This document shows positions 10,229 to 20,243 of a DNA stretch of 64,000 nucleotides, one piece after another. The notes under the pieces are model-generated. The model was not told the origin of the DNA. It saw only the letters and a list, made by a program, of their open reading frames with translations, and made no database searches. The position numbers and the translations under genes are program-made. This DNA is from an uncultured Chitinophagaceae bacterium (lineage in GTDB: Bacteria; Bacteroidota; Bacteroidia; Chitinophagales; Chitinophagaceae), in contig CAITVK010000053.1 in assembly GCA_903895845.1 (NCBI GenBank), positions 1 to 64,000 on the forward strand, written 5' to 3'. Position 1 is the first letter of the stretch. Every line of letters starts with the position of its first letter.

Positions 10229-10861
10229 TTACAAATTATCATAGGTATAAAACGGGTCAATCGGGCTATTAGCAGGTAACTCAAATACGGGATGGATAAT
10301 GCCATCTTTCAATCCATAAACCCATCCATGCAAGTCGGGGCGGTTGTCGTGCTTCCACGCAGACTGCACAATAGATGTCTTTGCAAGGTTATAAACCTGT
10401 TCAACCACATTCAATTCTATCAATCTGTCGGCACGGCTGTCCTCATCAGGAAACTGGTTCACTTCATCCTTATGAATACGATAAACATCCTTGATGTTAC
10501 GCAGCCATTTGTTGATAATACCGAAGGAATGCTGTGTCATTGCTGCTTTCACGCCCCCACAACCGTAGTGTCCACACACTATGATGTGCTTCACTTTCAA
10601 TACTTCCACAGCATATTGCAAAACACTCAGCATATTTAGATCGGTATGCACCACCATGTTGGCAATGTTGCGGTGTACGAATATTTCGCCGGGTTGTGTA
10701 CATGTTATCTTATCGGCAGGCACGCGACTGTCGCTACAACCAATCCACAAAAACTCTGGCGACTGTAATAAAGCCAATCGTTTAAAAAACTCAGGGTCTC
10801 TTTCGGTCTGTTCCTTTGCCCATTCTTTGTTGTCTGAAAGTAGCTTGTCGTAAATCTTCAT
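10229..10861 (-). CDS. can: Beta-class carbonic anhydrase
   Basis: CSDSRVPADKIT...GEIFVHRNIANMV...GHYGCGGVKAA. Confidence 0.95.
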   Translation of the reverse strand: MKIYDKLLSDNKEWAKEQTERDPEFFKRLALLQSPEFLWIGCSDSRVPADKITCTQPGEIFVHRNIANMVVHTDLNMLSVLQYAVEVLKVKHIIVCGHYGCGGVKAAMTQHSFGIINKWLRNIKDVYRIHKDEVNQFPDEDSRADRLIELNVVEQVYNLAKTSIVQSAWKHDNRPDLHGWVYGLKDGIIHPVFELPANSPIDPFYTYDNL

Positions 10862-11056
10862 GTAAAATAATTATTTCAAATTAAAGAGTTGCACATCATT
10901 AATTCATTTACTATAAGTGTAAATTGATTATAACGGGGCAAATCTATCGCTGACTCTAGTATCTAAATTGTTTATTTTTGGAATTATTAAAATAAGTATC
11001 ATTTATTAAACCTTTTTTGTTTAATTTCGTTTTTATAATTGTTAAACACAAATTTT

Positions 11057-11557
11057 ATGACGCCTTCAGAATTCGATTACATGTTACTGAACAATACAGA
11101 GTTCCTAAAGCCATTCGCTATCACACTTACGAGAGATAATGAATTGGCTAAAGATTTGTTTCAGGAAACTTTGTTAAGAGCACTTGCAAACAAGGAAAAG
11201 TATAATGATGGTACGAATATAAAAGCATGGTTGTACACAATCATGCGTAATATTTTCATAAACAACTACCGTAGAAAGGCAAAGCAAAACACCATATTTG
11301 ACAGTACTCCAAATGATTTTTTGTTGGATTACAGGCAAGGTGCCGTTACAAATGAGGCCATTGCATCCATCAATATGAAGGAAGTGCATGCAGCCATACA
11401 CAATCTCCCCGCGATATTTAAAAATCCTTTTTTGTTGTACTTTGATGGGTTCAAATACCATGAAATCGCCGACATGTTGGGCGAGCCATTAGGCACTATC
11501 AAAAGTCGTATTCACTTTGCACGTAAACTATTGAAGGCTCAAATAGATAGGCACTAA
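11057..11557 (+). CDS. ECF-type RNA polymerase sigma factor
   Basis: ELAKDLFQETLLRALANKEKY (region 2), FKYHEIADMLGEPLGTIKSRIHFARKLL (region 4); ATG at 11057 preferred over TTG at 11039. Confidence 0.92.
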   Translation: MTPSEFDYMLLNNTEFLKPFAITLTRDNELAKDLFQETLLRALANKEKYNDGTNIKAWLYTIMRNIFINNYRRKAKQNTIFDSTPNDFLLDYRQGAVTNEAIASINMKEVHAAIHNLPAIFKNPFLLYFDGFKYHEIADMLGEPLGTIKSRIHFARKLLKAQIDRH

Positions 11558-11593
11558 GCGAGAGCGGTATTTCCTTTTCTCCATAAAACTTAA

Positions 11594-13096
11594 ATGAATA
11601 AAAAGAAAGTTATTGTCATTGGTGCTGGTTTTGCGGGTTTGTCCGTGGCTAGTTTCTTAGCAAAATCAGGGTGTGATGTGACTGTTCTTGAGAAGCATTC
11701 AATGCCTGGCGGTAGGGCGAGGAAGTTTTCTGCCAAAGGTTTTACCTTCGATATGGGACCAAGCTGGTATTGGATGCCCGATGTATTTGAAAGATACTTT
11801 AAACAGTTCGGGAAACAAGTTTCCGATTACTATCAACTAAAAAGGCTTGACCCTTCCTATCGCATTTACTGGGCTGATGCCCCCATGGATATTCCTGCAA
11901 GCTACAGTGAACTGAAAACATTATTTAATCAGCTTGAACCAGGAAGTGCTGAAAAGCTTGAACAATTTATTGCGGAAGCGGCATTTAAATACAAAGTAGG
12001 TATTGATAAACTGGTGCATAAGCCGGGGCGTTCGCTCACGGAATTTATAGACTACGATTTGATAAGCGGATTATTTCGATTGGATGTGTTTAGTTCTATC
12101 AAAACACATGTGAGGAAATTATTCAAGAATGAAAAGATAAGGCAGTTATTAGAGTTTCCTGTTTTGTTCCTGGGCGCATTGGCGGAAAATACACCAGCCC
12201 TTTACAGCTTGATGAACTATGCCGACATTGTTGGGGGTACCTGGTATCCACAAAACGGTATGTATGAAATTGTGGATGCAATGTATTCAGTTGCAGTAGA
12301 GTTGGGGGTTGCATTTGAGTTTAATCAGGATGTAACAGAGATAATCATTAAGGATGGGAAAGCCGTTGGTGTAAAAACTTCTTTACGCACAGCTGATAAC
12401 ACAAAACTCACCACTTATGACGCAGATATTGTGGTGGGAGCAGCAGATTATCATTTTATAGAAACAAAACTATTGCCTAAAGAAGCGAGAAGTTATACGG
12501 ATAAATATTGGGATACGAGGGTAATGGCGCCAAGTTGTCTGTTGTATTATGTGGGATTGAACAAGAAGTTAGAAAATTTGCCACACCATTCGCTTTTCTT
12601 CGACACATCGTTTGAGGTTCACGGTAAAGAAATTTATACTGACAAACAATGGCCAACCGATCCGTTGTTCTATGTAGGTGCACCCTCTGTGACAGATAAA
12701 ACGGTAGCCCCCGAAGGATGCGAAAACCTTTTCCTGTTAATTCCCGTAGCTACTGGTTTGACGGGAGATGATGAAAAACTAAGAGACAAATACTTTGAAC
12801 TGATTGTTGAGAGAATGGAAAAGCATCTAAAACAATCTATAAAATCAAATGTTATTTACAAAAAATCATTCGCATTAAGTGATTTTATCAGTGAGTATAA
12901 TGCTTTTAAGGGGAATGCCTACGGATTGGCAAATACACTTTTACAAACAGCGATACTAAAGCCTGCATGTATAAGTAAGAAAGTGAAAAACCTATTCTAT
13001 ACGGGTCAGTTGACTGTTCCCGGTCCTGGTGTCCCTCCAAGCTTGATAAGTGGAGAGGTTGTGGCTAAAGAAATTATAAAATCATTTCATAAATAA
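11594..13096 (+). CDS. crtI: Phytoene desaturase
   Basis: N-terminal GAGFAGLSVASFLAKSG dinucleotide-binding fold; C-terminal YTGQLTVPGPGVPPSLISGEVVA. Confidence 0.94.
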   Translation: MNKKKVIVIGAGFAGLSVASFLAKSGCDVTVLEKHSMPGGRARKFSAKGFTFDMGPSWYWMPDVFERYFKQFGKQVSDYYQLKRLDPSYRIYWADAPMDIPASYSELKTLFNQLEPGSAEKLEQFIAEAAFKYKVGIDKLVHKPGRSLTEFIDYDLISGLFRLDVFSSIKTHVRKLFKNEKIRQLLEFPVLFLGALAENTPALYSLMNYADIVGGTWYPQNGMYEIVDAMYSVAVELGVAFEFNQDVTEIIIKDGKAVGVKTSLRTADNTKLTTYDADIVVGAADYHFIETKLLPKEARSYTDKYWDTRVMAPSCLLYYVGLNKKLENLPHHSLFFDTSFEVHGKEIYTDKQWPTDPLFYVGAPSVTDKTVAPEGCENLFLLIPVATGLTGDDEKLRDKYFELIVERMEKHLKQSIKSNVIYKKSFALSDFISEYNAFKGNAYGLANTLLQTAILKPACISKKVKNLFYTGQLTVPGPGVPPSLISGEVVAKEIIKSFHK

Positions 13097-13118
13097 ACGC
13101 TTAAAACGAGAAACGGCA

Positions 13119-13961
13119 ATGACAAACATGCAACTCTTTGATGATGTTAGCCAAGATTGTAGCAGAAATACAACGGAGAAATACAGCACTAGCTTCTCTT
13201 CGTCTATAAAACTATTGGGTGCTTCGTTGCAGCAGCCCATCTTTAATATTTATGGGTTTGTTCGTTTTGCTGATGAGATTGTAGATACATTTCATGAGTA
13301 CGATAAACAAACGCTCCTAGATGAATTTAAGGCTGCAACCTATCAGGCGATTGATAGGGGAATCAGCCTTAATCCAATCCTTCAGAGTTTTCAATTGACT
13401 GTAAATAAATATAACATTGATAAGGCGTTGATTGAGGCTTTCTTGCACAGTATGGAGCTGGATTTGGGCAAAAAGCAATACGACAGGGCTGGCTATGAGG
13501 AATATATCTATGGTAGTGCAGAAGTTGTTGGACTGATGTGTTTGTATGTTTTCTGCAATGGCAACAAAGAACTTTATGAAGAACTGAAACCCGGTGCAAG
13601 AAGCTTGGGTGCTGCATTTCAGAAAGTAAACTTCTTAAGAGACCTAAAGGCTGATTACAATGGCCTTGAACGGGTTTACTTCCCTGGGTGCGACTTTAAA
13701 AACTTTACTAAATGTGATAAACAAACCATAGAAGCTGACATACAAAAAGACTTTGATGATGCTTATCAAGCAATATTGAAACTGCCCTTGCAAGCGCGTT
13801 TTGGCGTTTATGTAGCGTATAAGTATTACTTGTCCCTTTTTAATAAAATCAAGAAGCTACAACCGCAAAACATATTGCACGAGCGGGTGCGTATTCCAGA
13901 TTATACCAAGATATTAATTCTTGCTAAAGCGGGTATCAGGCAGCAGTTCAACTTATTGTAA
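13119..13961 (+). CDS. crtB: Phytoene/squalene synthase family protein
   Basis: YGFVRFADEIVDTFHEYD, LGAAFQKVNFLRDLKADY prenyl-diphosphate binding motifs. Confidence 0.94.
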   Translation: MTNMQLFDDVSQDCSRNTTEKYSTSFSSSIKLLGASLQQPIFNIYGFVRFADEIVDTFHEYDKQTLLDEFKAATYQAIDRGISLNPILQSFQLTVNKYNIDKALIEAFLHSMELDLGKKQYDRAGYEEYIYGSAEVVGLMCLYVFCNGNKELYEELKPGARSLGAAFQKVNFLRDLKADYNGLERVYFPGCDFKNFTKCDKQTIEADIQKDFDDAYQAILKLPLQARFGVYVAYKYYLSLFNKIKKLQPQNILHERVRIPDYTKILILAKAGIRQQFNLL

Positions 13962-14039
13962 TGTCTGTATTTATTTAGTTGGTGTAATCGATTGAATGAA
14001 CGGTTCTGTTCTAATGTTGCTTTCATTTAATTTTATGTA

Positions 14040-14579
14040 ATGGAAAGAGTTGTTTTGGTTGATGAAAATGATAACGAGCTAGGTACAATGGAAAAGATGG
14101 AAGCGCATCAAAAAGGATTGCTACACAGAGCATTTAGCGTATTTATCTTTAATAAGAACGGGGAGATGTTGTTGCAACAACGTTCTTTACGCAAATATCA
14201 TAGTGGGGGATTGTGGACGAATGCATGTTGTAGTCATCCTCGAAAAGATGAAACACCTATTGATGCAGCTCACAGAAGACTAAAGGAAGAAATGGGCTTT
14301 GAGACATCCTTGAAGAAAGCTTTTGACTTTACATACAAAGCCAACTTTAGCAACGGACTAAGCGAACATGAATTTGATCACGTTTTTGTAGGTCATTATG
14401 ATGGCAAAGTTGAGCCCAACTTTGCTGAAGTTGAATCTTATGCTTTCAGGTCCCTTGATAGATTGGATGCAGGTGTAAAAGAATATCCCGATTTTTTTAC
14501 TGAATGGTTCTTGATTGCCTATCCTAAACTCAAAGAGTGGTTAAAGGAAAATGAATTATTGAACAATAGAAAGTTATAA
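14040..14579 (+). CDS. idi: Isopentenyl-diphosphate delta-isomerase
   Basis: HRAFSVFIFNKNGEMLLQQRS...WTNACCSHP...RRLKEEMGF. Confidence 0.95.
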   Translation: MERVVLVDENDNELGTMEKMEAHQKGLLHRAFSVFIFNKNGEMLLQQRSLRKYHSGGLWTNACCSHPRKDETPIDAAHRRLKEEMGFETSLKKAFDFTYKANFSNGLSEHEFDHVFVGHYDGKVEPNFAEVESYAFRSLDRLDAGVKEYPDFFTEWFLIAYPKLKEWLKENELLNNRKL

Positions 14580-14611
14580 CTGTATTTAAGTATATATGGG
14601 CTCAATAAAAC

Positions 14612-14646
14612 AAAAAAGCACTTCATCCTGGAAGTGCCTTTTTAGT
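14612..14646. terminator. Bidirectional terminator hairpin between idi and the DinB-like gene
   Basis: AAAAAAGCACTTC-ATCCTG-GAAGTGCCTTTTT. Confidence 0.85.
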
Positions 14647-14656
14647 TTAACCATTA

Positions 14657-15151
14657 TTAGTCCTCCGTTTTACGCCACAAATCTGGAGTAGACAACGCAA
14701 GGTCTGAAGCTTGTTTTATGTAAAGAAACAATTGCATCTTATAGCCGGTCAGCCACTTGACACTTGTTTCCAAAATAGCTTTTCCTAAGGTATCTGTTGT
14801 ACCCCAAGGATAAGAAACCACTTTGGTTGCCAGATCTTCCTCGCTGATAGAAGCAAATATCTCATTTACCAACTCTATCTGTGCATCAAAAATAGCCGCT
14901 GCATTCTCAAGCGTTACCAAAGGGGCATTCTCTCTAAGCTTCATCAGAAAAGGACGTGCTTCTGTTTCATTACTTTGCCAGAATAGTAGCATTCCGGTAC
15001 CTGCACCACTTAGGTATTGAAGTAACTCAATAATGCTTCTTACATTTTCCTTTGGACGGAAGTCCAATGAATCTGTAGGCACTTTAGTACTTAAACGTTT
15101 GATAAGCTTTAATTCTTTAATGATGCTGTCTTTCAAAATCTCTTTTAGCAT
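14657..15151 (-). CDS. DinB-like superfamily protein
   Basis: Four-helix style sequence, KRLSTKVPTDSLDFRPKENVRSIIELLQYLSGAG. Confidence 0.6.
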   Translation of the reverse strand: MLKEILKDSIIKELKLIKRLSTKVPTDSLDFRPKENVRSIIELLQYLSGAGTGMLLFWQSNETEARPFLMKLRENAPLVTLENAAAIFDAQIELVNEIFASISEEDLATKVVSYPWGTTDTLGKAILETSVKWLTGYKMQLFLYIKQASDLALSTPDLWRKTED

Positions 15152-15248
15152 AGTGTTATTATTTGATGCAAATAGAAGGCATTCGTATCAATATACACTT
15201 ACCCAAAAGGTAAGAAACTCAAAACACATAAAAAAACGTAAATCAATG

Positions 15249-15665
15249 CTAGCTCAGTAGTTCAGTAAATATGCTTACCAATCTATTGCTGGAGATAGGT
15301 TTGATAATGTAGTCGCTGACAGCACTAATGTTTCTTGCCCTGTCCAGATCGCGCATGTCGATAGAGGAACTAACAACATAGATGACAATGTTTTTGCCAA
15401 TGCGTGGCTTCAGTGGCAGGTAAGCTTCCAGAAACTCCCACCCATCCATTATGGGCATATTGATGTCTAGAAATATAACATCAGGTAAAAGGGCAATATC
15501 ACTAGTGTCCAGTTTACTGGTTATATACTTGATGGCCTGTGCCCCATCATCAAAAAACATTACCTTGCTCACAAGGTTAGTGTATGTAATCTCTTCCTTT
15601 GCAAGAAACTGATAGATGAGGTCGTCATCTATAATACATACACTGTCAATTTTATTTTTAATCAT
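15249..15665 (-). CDS. Single-domain response regulator
   Basis: IIDDD...VIFLDINMPIMDGWEFL...YIIKPIS; 4-nt overlap with the kinase gene. Confidence 0.92.
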   Translation of the reverse strand: MIKNKIDSVCIIDDDLIYQFLAKEEITYTNLVSKVMFFDDGAQAIKYITSKLDTSDIALLPDVIFLDINMPIMDGWEFLEAYLPLKPRIGKNIVIYVVSSSIDMRDLDRARNISAVSDYIIKPISSNRLVSIFTELLS

Positions 15666-17224
15666 AATACTTCTATTTCATTAAATTTTATAATAAATTT
15701 TGTCTCTTTGTTTGGCTCGCTTTCTATTGTTATACTGCCACCAAGAGATCTGATTTGATGCTTTGTGATAAACAATCCAATTCCTCTTGCATCGGGGTTA
15801 TTGTGAAAGGTTTTATTGAGTGTAAAGACTTTACCCCCATACTTTTTCAAATCTATTCCTAATCCATTGTCACTACATTCAAGAGAAATAAGACCACTTG
15901 CGGCTCTATGAGAAACAAATGAAATCTCTGGCGTTCTATCTGGTGAGGCATATTTAATCGCATTTGTCAGCAGATTTAATAGCACACTCTCCAGATACAT
16001 TTTTGGATAACTTATTTGCTCACACTCAGAGAAATCGTAGGTGATCACTGCCTTCGAGGCTGTAATTTGTTCGCTCAGGCTCGTAATCAAATTCTGCAAT
16101 ACGGTTTCGAACCGTAGCTCGTCCCGATGCACTTCTAAGCTTTGATTGATGTTTACTACCTCACTTAGATTTTGTACGGTGTTGGACAACTGATCGGCTA
16201 CTGCAAAGAACTTAGCAAGAATTTCTTCTTTCATTTCAGGGTCGGTCGTGCGCCTGTAAACGTCTTGAAGCGACATCAGGTTGCCTGTTGGTGAGCGAAG
16301 ATTGTGGGACACGATGTAAGCAAAATCCTGTAACACATTGCGTTTGTATTCCAGTCGCTTGGATAGTTTCTCCAACCTGTCAATTGTAGAAATAAGCTGT
16401 TGCTCATTGTTTCTTATCAGTGTAATGTCTTTGCTAAGTGTAAGCACATTGTTCACCTCACCGTTCTCATCTTGCAATGGAATTATACTAATATCAAAAT
16501 AAGCGTCTCCTTTTCGGTCTGTTTTGGTCTTCAATTCATAGTGTGCGCCTTTGCCAGTAGCAAATACCCCTTGCAGGCTTTCTATAAAAAAGGCTTTGTT
16601 TGTCTCGCTCTCCGGCAATACTTCCATTGGTGTTTTGCCAATATACTTTTCAATATCCCTGTCTGTAATTAACCCTAGGGATTCATTTATAAATTTATAT
16701 TTCAAGTCCTTGCCAATCATCATTATGATATCGGGATTATTATTTATCAGCGCCTTAAATTGCTGTTCACTTTCTCTCAGTTTCTTGTTTGATACCTTTA
16801 AAGCTTGCGTTTGTTCATCTATTATTTTTTGTAGTTGAGTCGGGGATTTAAAGTGAAGTGCCTCGGGCAATACTTTATATAAAACAAGGACTGTTGCCGA
16901 AGAAAGTAGGGCTGTTATTAGTAGGATGATGGCATTGAATCGGTAAAGCGGATGCCAAAACATGATAGCGTCTGCAAGGTGAGACAAGCCACAGAAGATG
17001 ATAAAAAAGCTGAAAAGGACAAAGACTTTTGCAAACGGAATGTCTTTTCTTCTTCTCACAAAGAAAAAGATCATCAGCGGAATCGCTAGATAACTGATGC
17101 CGATATTTATGTCTGATAAAATACAAATCCAACCTGTGCTTTCATTCCATCTGCCACATTTCCAACGGGGCATAAAATCGCTGGCATCAAAAAGCTTTTT
17201 CAAAAAATCAAGAATCGTATCCAT
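15662..17224 (-). CDS. Histidine kinase with ethylene-receptor-like N-terminal TM domain and PAS domain
   Basis: LSDINIGISYLAIPLMIFFFVRRRKDIPFAKVFVLFSFFIIFCGLSHLAD (ETR1-like); PAS; AYIVSHNLRSPTGNL H-box; ATPase boxes. Confidence 0.9.
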   Translation of the reverse strand: MDTILDFLKKLFDASDFMPRWKCGRWNESTGWICILSDINIGISYLAIPLMIFFFVRRRKDIPFAKVFVLFSFFIIFCGLSHLADAIMFWHPLYRFNAIILLITALLSSATVLVLYKVLPEALHFKSPTQLQKIIDEQTQALKVSNKKLRESEQQFKALINNNPDIIMMIGKDLKYKFINESLGLITDRDIEKYIGKTPMEVLPESETNKAFFIESLQGVFATGKGAHYELKTKTDRKGDAYFDISIIPLQDENGEVNNVLTLSKDITLIRNNEQQLISTIDRLEKLSKRLEYKRNVLQDFAYIVSHNLRSPTGNLMSLQDVYRRTTDPEMKEEILAKFFAVADQLSNTVQNLSEVVNINQSLEVHRDELRFETVLQNLITSLSEQITASKAVITYDFSECEQISYPKMYLESVLLNLLTNAIKYASPDRTPEISFVSHRAASGLISLECSDNGLGIDLKKYGGKVFTLNKTFHNNPDARGIGLFITKHQIRSLGGSITIESEPNKETKFIIKFNEIEVL

Positions 17225-17631
17225 GATAGTTATTATAGAGTTCTGCGTTAATCATTTAAAAATATTGTTAAAGACTGATAGAGCCAAACAACGAAAACTA
17301 AGGCTCGTTGCAAAACTTTATTAGACTTTTTTTAAACCCTGTGAACCGAAAAAAAAGAGGAGTTAGGGGGAAAAGAAAATATTCTTTTGCTAAAATAAAG
17401 GTATTTATTGGTTAATACGCTATTATCTTAAAGTTTATTTTTTGGGTGATCTGAATCTCAAAGAAAAGAGAGTAGGCTTTAGGAAGGGTTATGGGTATTT
17501 AGTAAACCGTAGCATAACAATAAAAGATGGTCTGTAGATGTCTATTTATCAGTCCCAAAAAGACTACTTACGTCATTAACTGAAAAAGTCTTTTTTGTAT
17601 TCGATATCGACTGAGAATATGAGTTAAAAGA

Positions 17632-18231
17632 TTAAATTTTAGCCAATAAATGAACTTTAATGCCAGCATCCCATTCTCTTTTTAGGATAGACAAAATAAT
17701 ACTATCCCTTCGGCCTCCCTCAGCATTCGGCACGTTGCTTCTAAGGATGCCTTCAATCCTACAACCAATGCTTTTCATTGCCGCAATGCTCCGCTCATTG
17801 TTTTTATCAGCCCTAAACTCTACTCTTTCCATTCCCATTGTTTCGAAAGCAAATTGCAACAGCAAAAATTTACAGTTCTTATTCAGCCCCGTTCCCTGAA
17901 AGTTGGCACCATACCAGGTATAGCCCAATTGAAGCGTCAAATTGTTTTGTTGAATATCATAGAATCTGGTGCTGCCAGCGTATTCACCACCTTTTTTATC
18001 GAAAACTACAAATGGATACGCTGTTTTTTGGTCTCTTGATAGTCGTGCAGATGCTACATATTTCTTAAAATTTTCTTCGCCTGCAACAGGAACTAAGCTG
18101 TAGCGCCAAATATTTGGCTCATTTATTGAAAAGTGCAATAAATGGGTACTATTATTGCCATCAAGCGGAATAAGTTTTACCCTTTCGTTTTCTAAAGTGT
18201 AGTTTTTTGTAAAGTCGAATGAAGTAAGCAT
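17632..18231 (-). CDS. GNAT family N-acetyltransferase
   Basis: LQLGYTWYGANFQGTGLNKNCKFLLLQFAFETMGMERVEFRADKNNERSIAAMKSIG. Confidence 0.92.
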   Translation of the reverse strand: MLTSFDFTKNYTLENERVKLIPLDGNNSTHLLHFSINEPNIWRYSLVPVAGEENFKKYVASARLSRDQKTAYPFVVFDKKGGEYAGSTRFYDIQQNNLTLQLGYTWYGANFQGTGLNKNCKFLLLQFAFETMGMERVEFRADKNNERSIAAMKSIGCRIEGILRSNVPNAEGGRRDSIILSILKREWDAGIKVHLLAKI

Positions 18232-18303
18232 CAGGCTCGCCTATTTTTGTGTTAATAATGAATCAAAATAAAGGTATTTTAAATCATTAAATAAATATTT
18301 TCT

Positions 18304-20142
18304 ATGTGTGGAATAGTTGGTTACATCGGTCCAAGACAGGCTTATCCTGTCATTATCAAAGGATTGAAAAGATTGGAATACAGGGGTTATGATAGTAGTG
18401 GCGTAGCACTGATAGATGAAGGAAAGCTAAAAGTATATAAAAAGAAGGGCAAAGTAGCAGAGTTGGAGGACGAAGTGGTAGATAAAAACCTAAGTGCACA
18501 CATTGGCATTGGTCACACCCGTTGGGCTACCCACGGCGAACCGAGTGACCGCAATGCTCACCCTCACGTAAGTAATAGTGGCGAATTTGCAATGATACAT
18601 AATGGTATCATCGAGAATTATGTACCTATAAAAAATGATTTACTAAAGAAAGGATACACTTTTAAAAGTGATACCGACACCGAAGTACTCCTCAATTTTA
18701 TTGAAGATATCAAGAAGAATAACGACTGTTCGCTTGAGGCTGCTTTGCGTATTGCCTTGAAGCGGATAGTAGGGGCTTATTGTATTTTATTGATTGATCA
18801 AAATGATCCCGAAACAATCATTGCTGCCCGTAAAGGAAGCCCGTTGGTGATTGGTATTGGCAAAGGTGAACACTTTCTGGCTAGTGATGCTTCCCCCATT
18901 ATTGAATATACCAAGGAAGTAGTTTATGTAAACGACTATGAAATTGCGATTGTAAAAGCAGATGAACTGGTGTTGAAGAATCTAGGTAATGAAAAACAAA
19001 CACCATTCATTACCAAGCTCGATATGGAACTGGCAGCAATTGAAAAGGGTGGCTATGAACACTTTATGCTGAAGGAAATTCACGAACAGCCAGATACCAT
19101 CTTCGATTGTTTGCGTGGAAGGTTGTTGTCTAATACTGGACAAATAAACCTCAGTGGAATAGACAATAACATTGATGTTTTCAAGAATGCACAACGTATT
19201 GTGATGGTGGCTTGTGGCACGAGCTGGCACGCAGGATTGGTAGCAGAATATTTGTTTGAAGATTTATGCCGCATCAATGTAGAAGTAGAATATGCTAGTG
19301 AATTTCGGTATCGTAATCCTGTCATCAACAAAGGCGATGTGATTATCGCCATCTCTCAAAGTGGTGAAACTGCCGATACATTGGTTGCTTTGGAGAATGC
19401 CAAAGAACAAGGCGCCTTTATTTTTGGTGTAGTCAATGCGGTAGGTAGTAGTATTGCCCGTTTAAGCAATGCTGGTGCGTACACACACAGTGGTCCTGAA
19501 ATTGGGGTAGCCAGTACAAAAGCATTTACAGGGCAGTTGGCGGTGCTGGGTATGATGGCACTTAAAATTGCTTATGCAAAGGGTACCATTACCGAAGTAA
19601 GGTATATGGAACTGATAAAAGAATTGGAAGCAATACCAGAAAAGGTAAGAGAGATATTGGTTGATACAACTAATATTGAACGTATCGCAAAGAAATATAA
19701 AGATGCAACTGACTTCTTGTTCTTGGGTCGTGGATATAATTTCCCTGTTGCATTGGAAGGGGCTTTGAAGCTGAAAGAAGTCTCCTACATACACGCCGAA
19801 GGCTATCCTGCTGCGGAAATGAAACATGGTCCTATTGCATTGGTGGATGAAACATTGCCAGTCGTATTTGTTGCTACTAAGGATAAATACTACGAGAAAA
19901 TAGTGAGTAATGTACAAGAAATTAAGGCGAGGAAAGGTAAGGTGATTGCCGTTGCTACTTTCAGCGATTCTGTTATTCCAACAATGGCAGACGACACCAT
20001 GTTTGTGCCTGATACCGATGAGGTGATTGCCCCTTTGTTAAGTGTTGTTCCTTTACAATTGTTGAGTTATTATGTTGGTGTGGCAAAAGGCTTTGATGTT
20101 GATAAGCCAAGAAATCTTGCCAAGAGTGTAACAGTTGAATAA
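18304..20142 (+). CDS. glmS: Glutamine-fructose-6-phosphate aminotransferase (isomerizing)
   Basis: MCGIVGYIGPRQA..., full-length with SIS domains, C-terminal DKPRNLAKSVTVE. Confidence 0.98.
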   Translation: MCGIVGYIGPRQAYPVIIKGLKRLEYRGYDSSGVALIDEGKLKVYKKKGKVAELEDEVVDKNLSAHIGIGHTRWATHGEPSDRNAHPHVSNSGEFAMIHNGIIENYVPIKNDLLKKGYTFKSDTDTEVLLNFIEDIKKNNDCSLEAALRIALKRIVGAYCILLIDQNDPETIIAARKGSPLVIGIGKGEHFLASDASPIIEYTKEVVYVNDYEIAIVKADELVLKNLGNEKQTPFITKLDMELAAIEKGGYEHFMLKEIHEQPDTIFDCLRGRLLSNTGQINLSGIDNNIDVFKNAQRIVMVACGTSWHAGLVAEYLFEDLCRINVEVEYASEFRYRNPVINKGDVIIAISQSGETADTLVALENAKEQGAFIFGVVNAVGSSIARLSNAGAYTHSGPEIGVASTKAFTGQLAVLGMMALKIAYAKGTITEVRYMELIKELEAIPEKVREILVDTTNIERIAKKYKDATDFLFLGRGYNFPVALEGALKLKEVSYIHAEGYPAAEMKHGPIALVDETLPVVFVATKDKYYEKIVSNVQEIKARKGKVIAVATFSDSVIPTMADDTMFVPDTDEVIAPLLSVVPLQLLSYYVGVAKGFDVDKPRNLAKSVTVE

Positions 20143-20151
20143 ATAAATCTG

Positions 20152-20206
20152 CAAACTTGTACCGAAAAGCATTGAGAAACAAAACTTGCTCTTCGGTACA
20201 GTTTTT
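20152..20206 (+). terminator. glmS terminator hairpin
   Basis: AAACTTGTACCGAA ... TTCGGTACAGTTTTTT. Confidence 0.65.
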
Positions 20207-20243
20207 TATATAGATTGCTTGTTGGTTAATTAAATAAGGTTTT

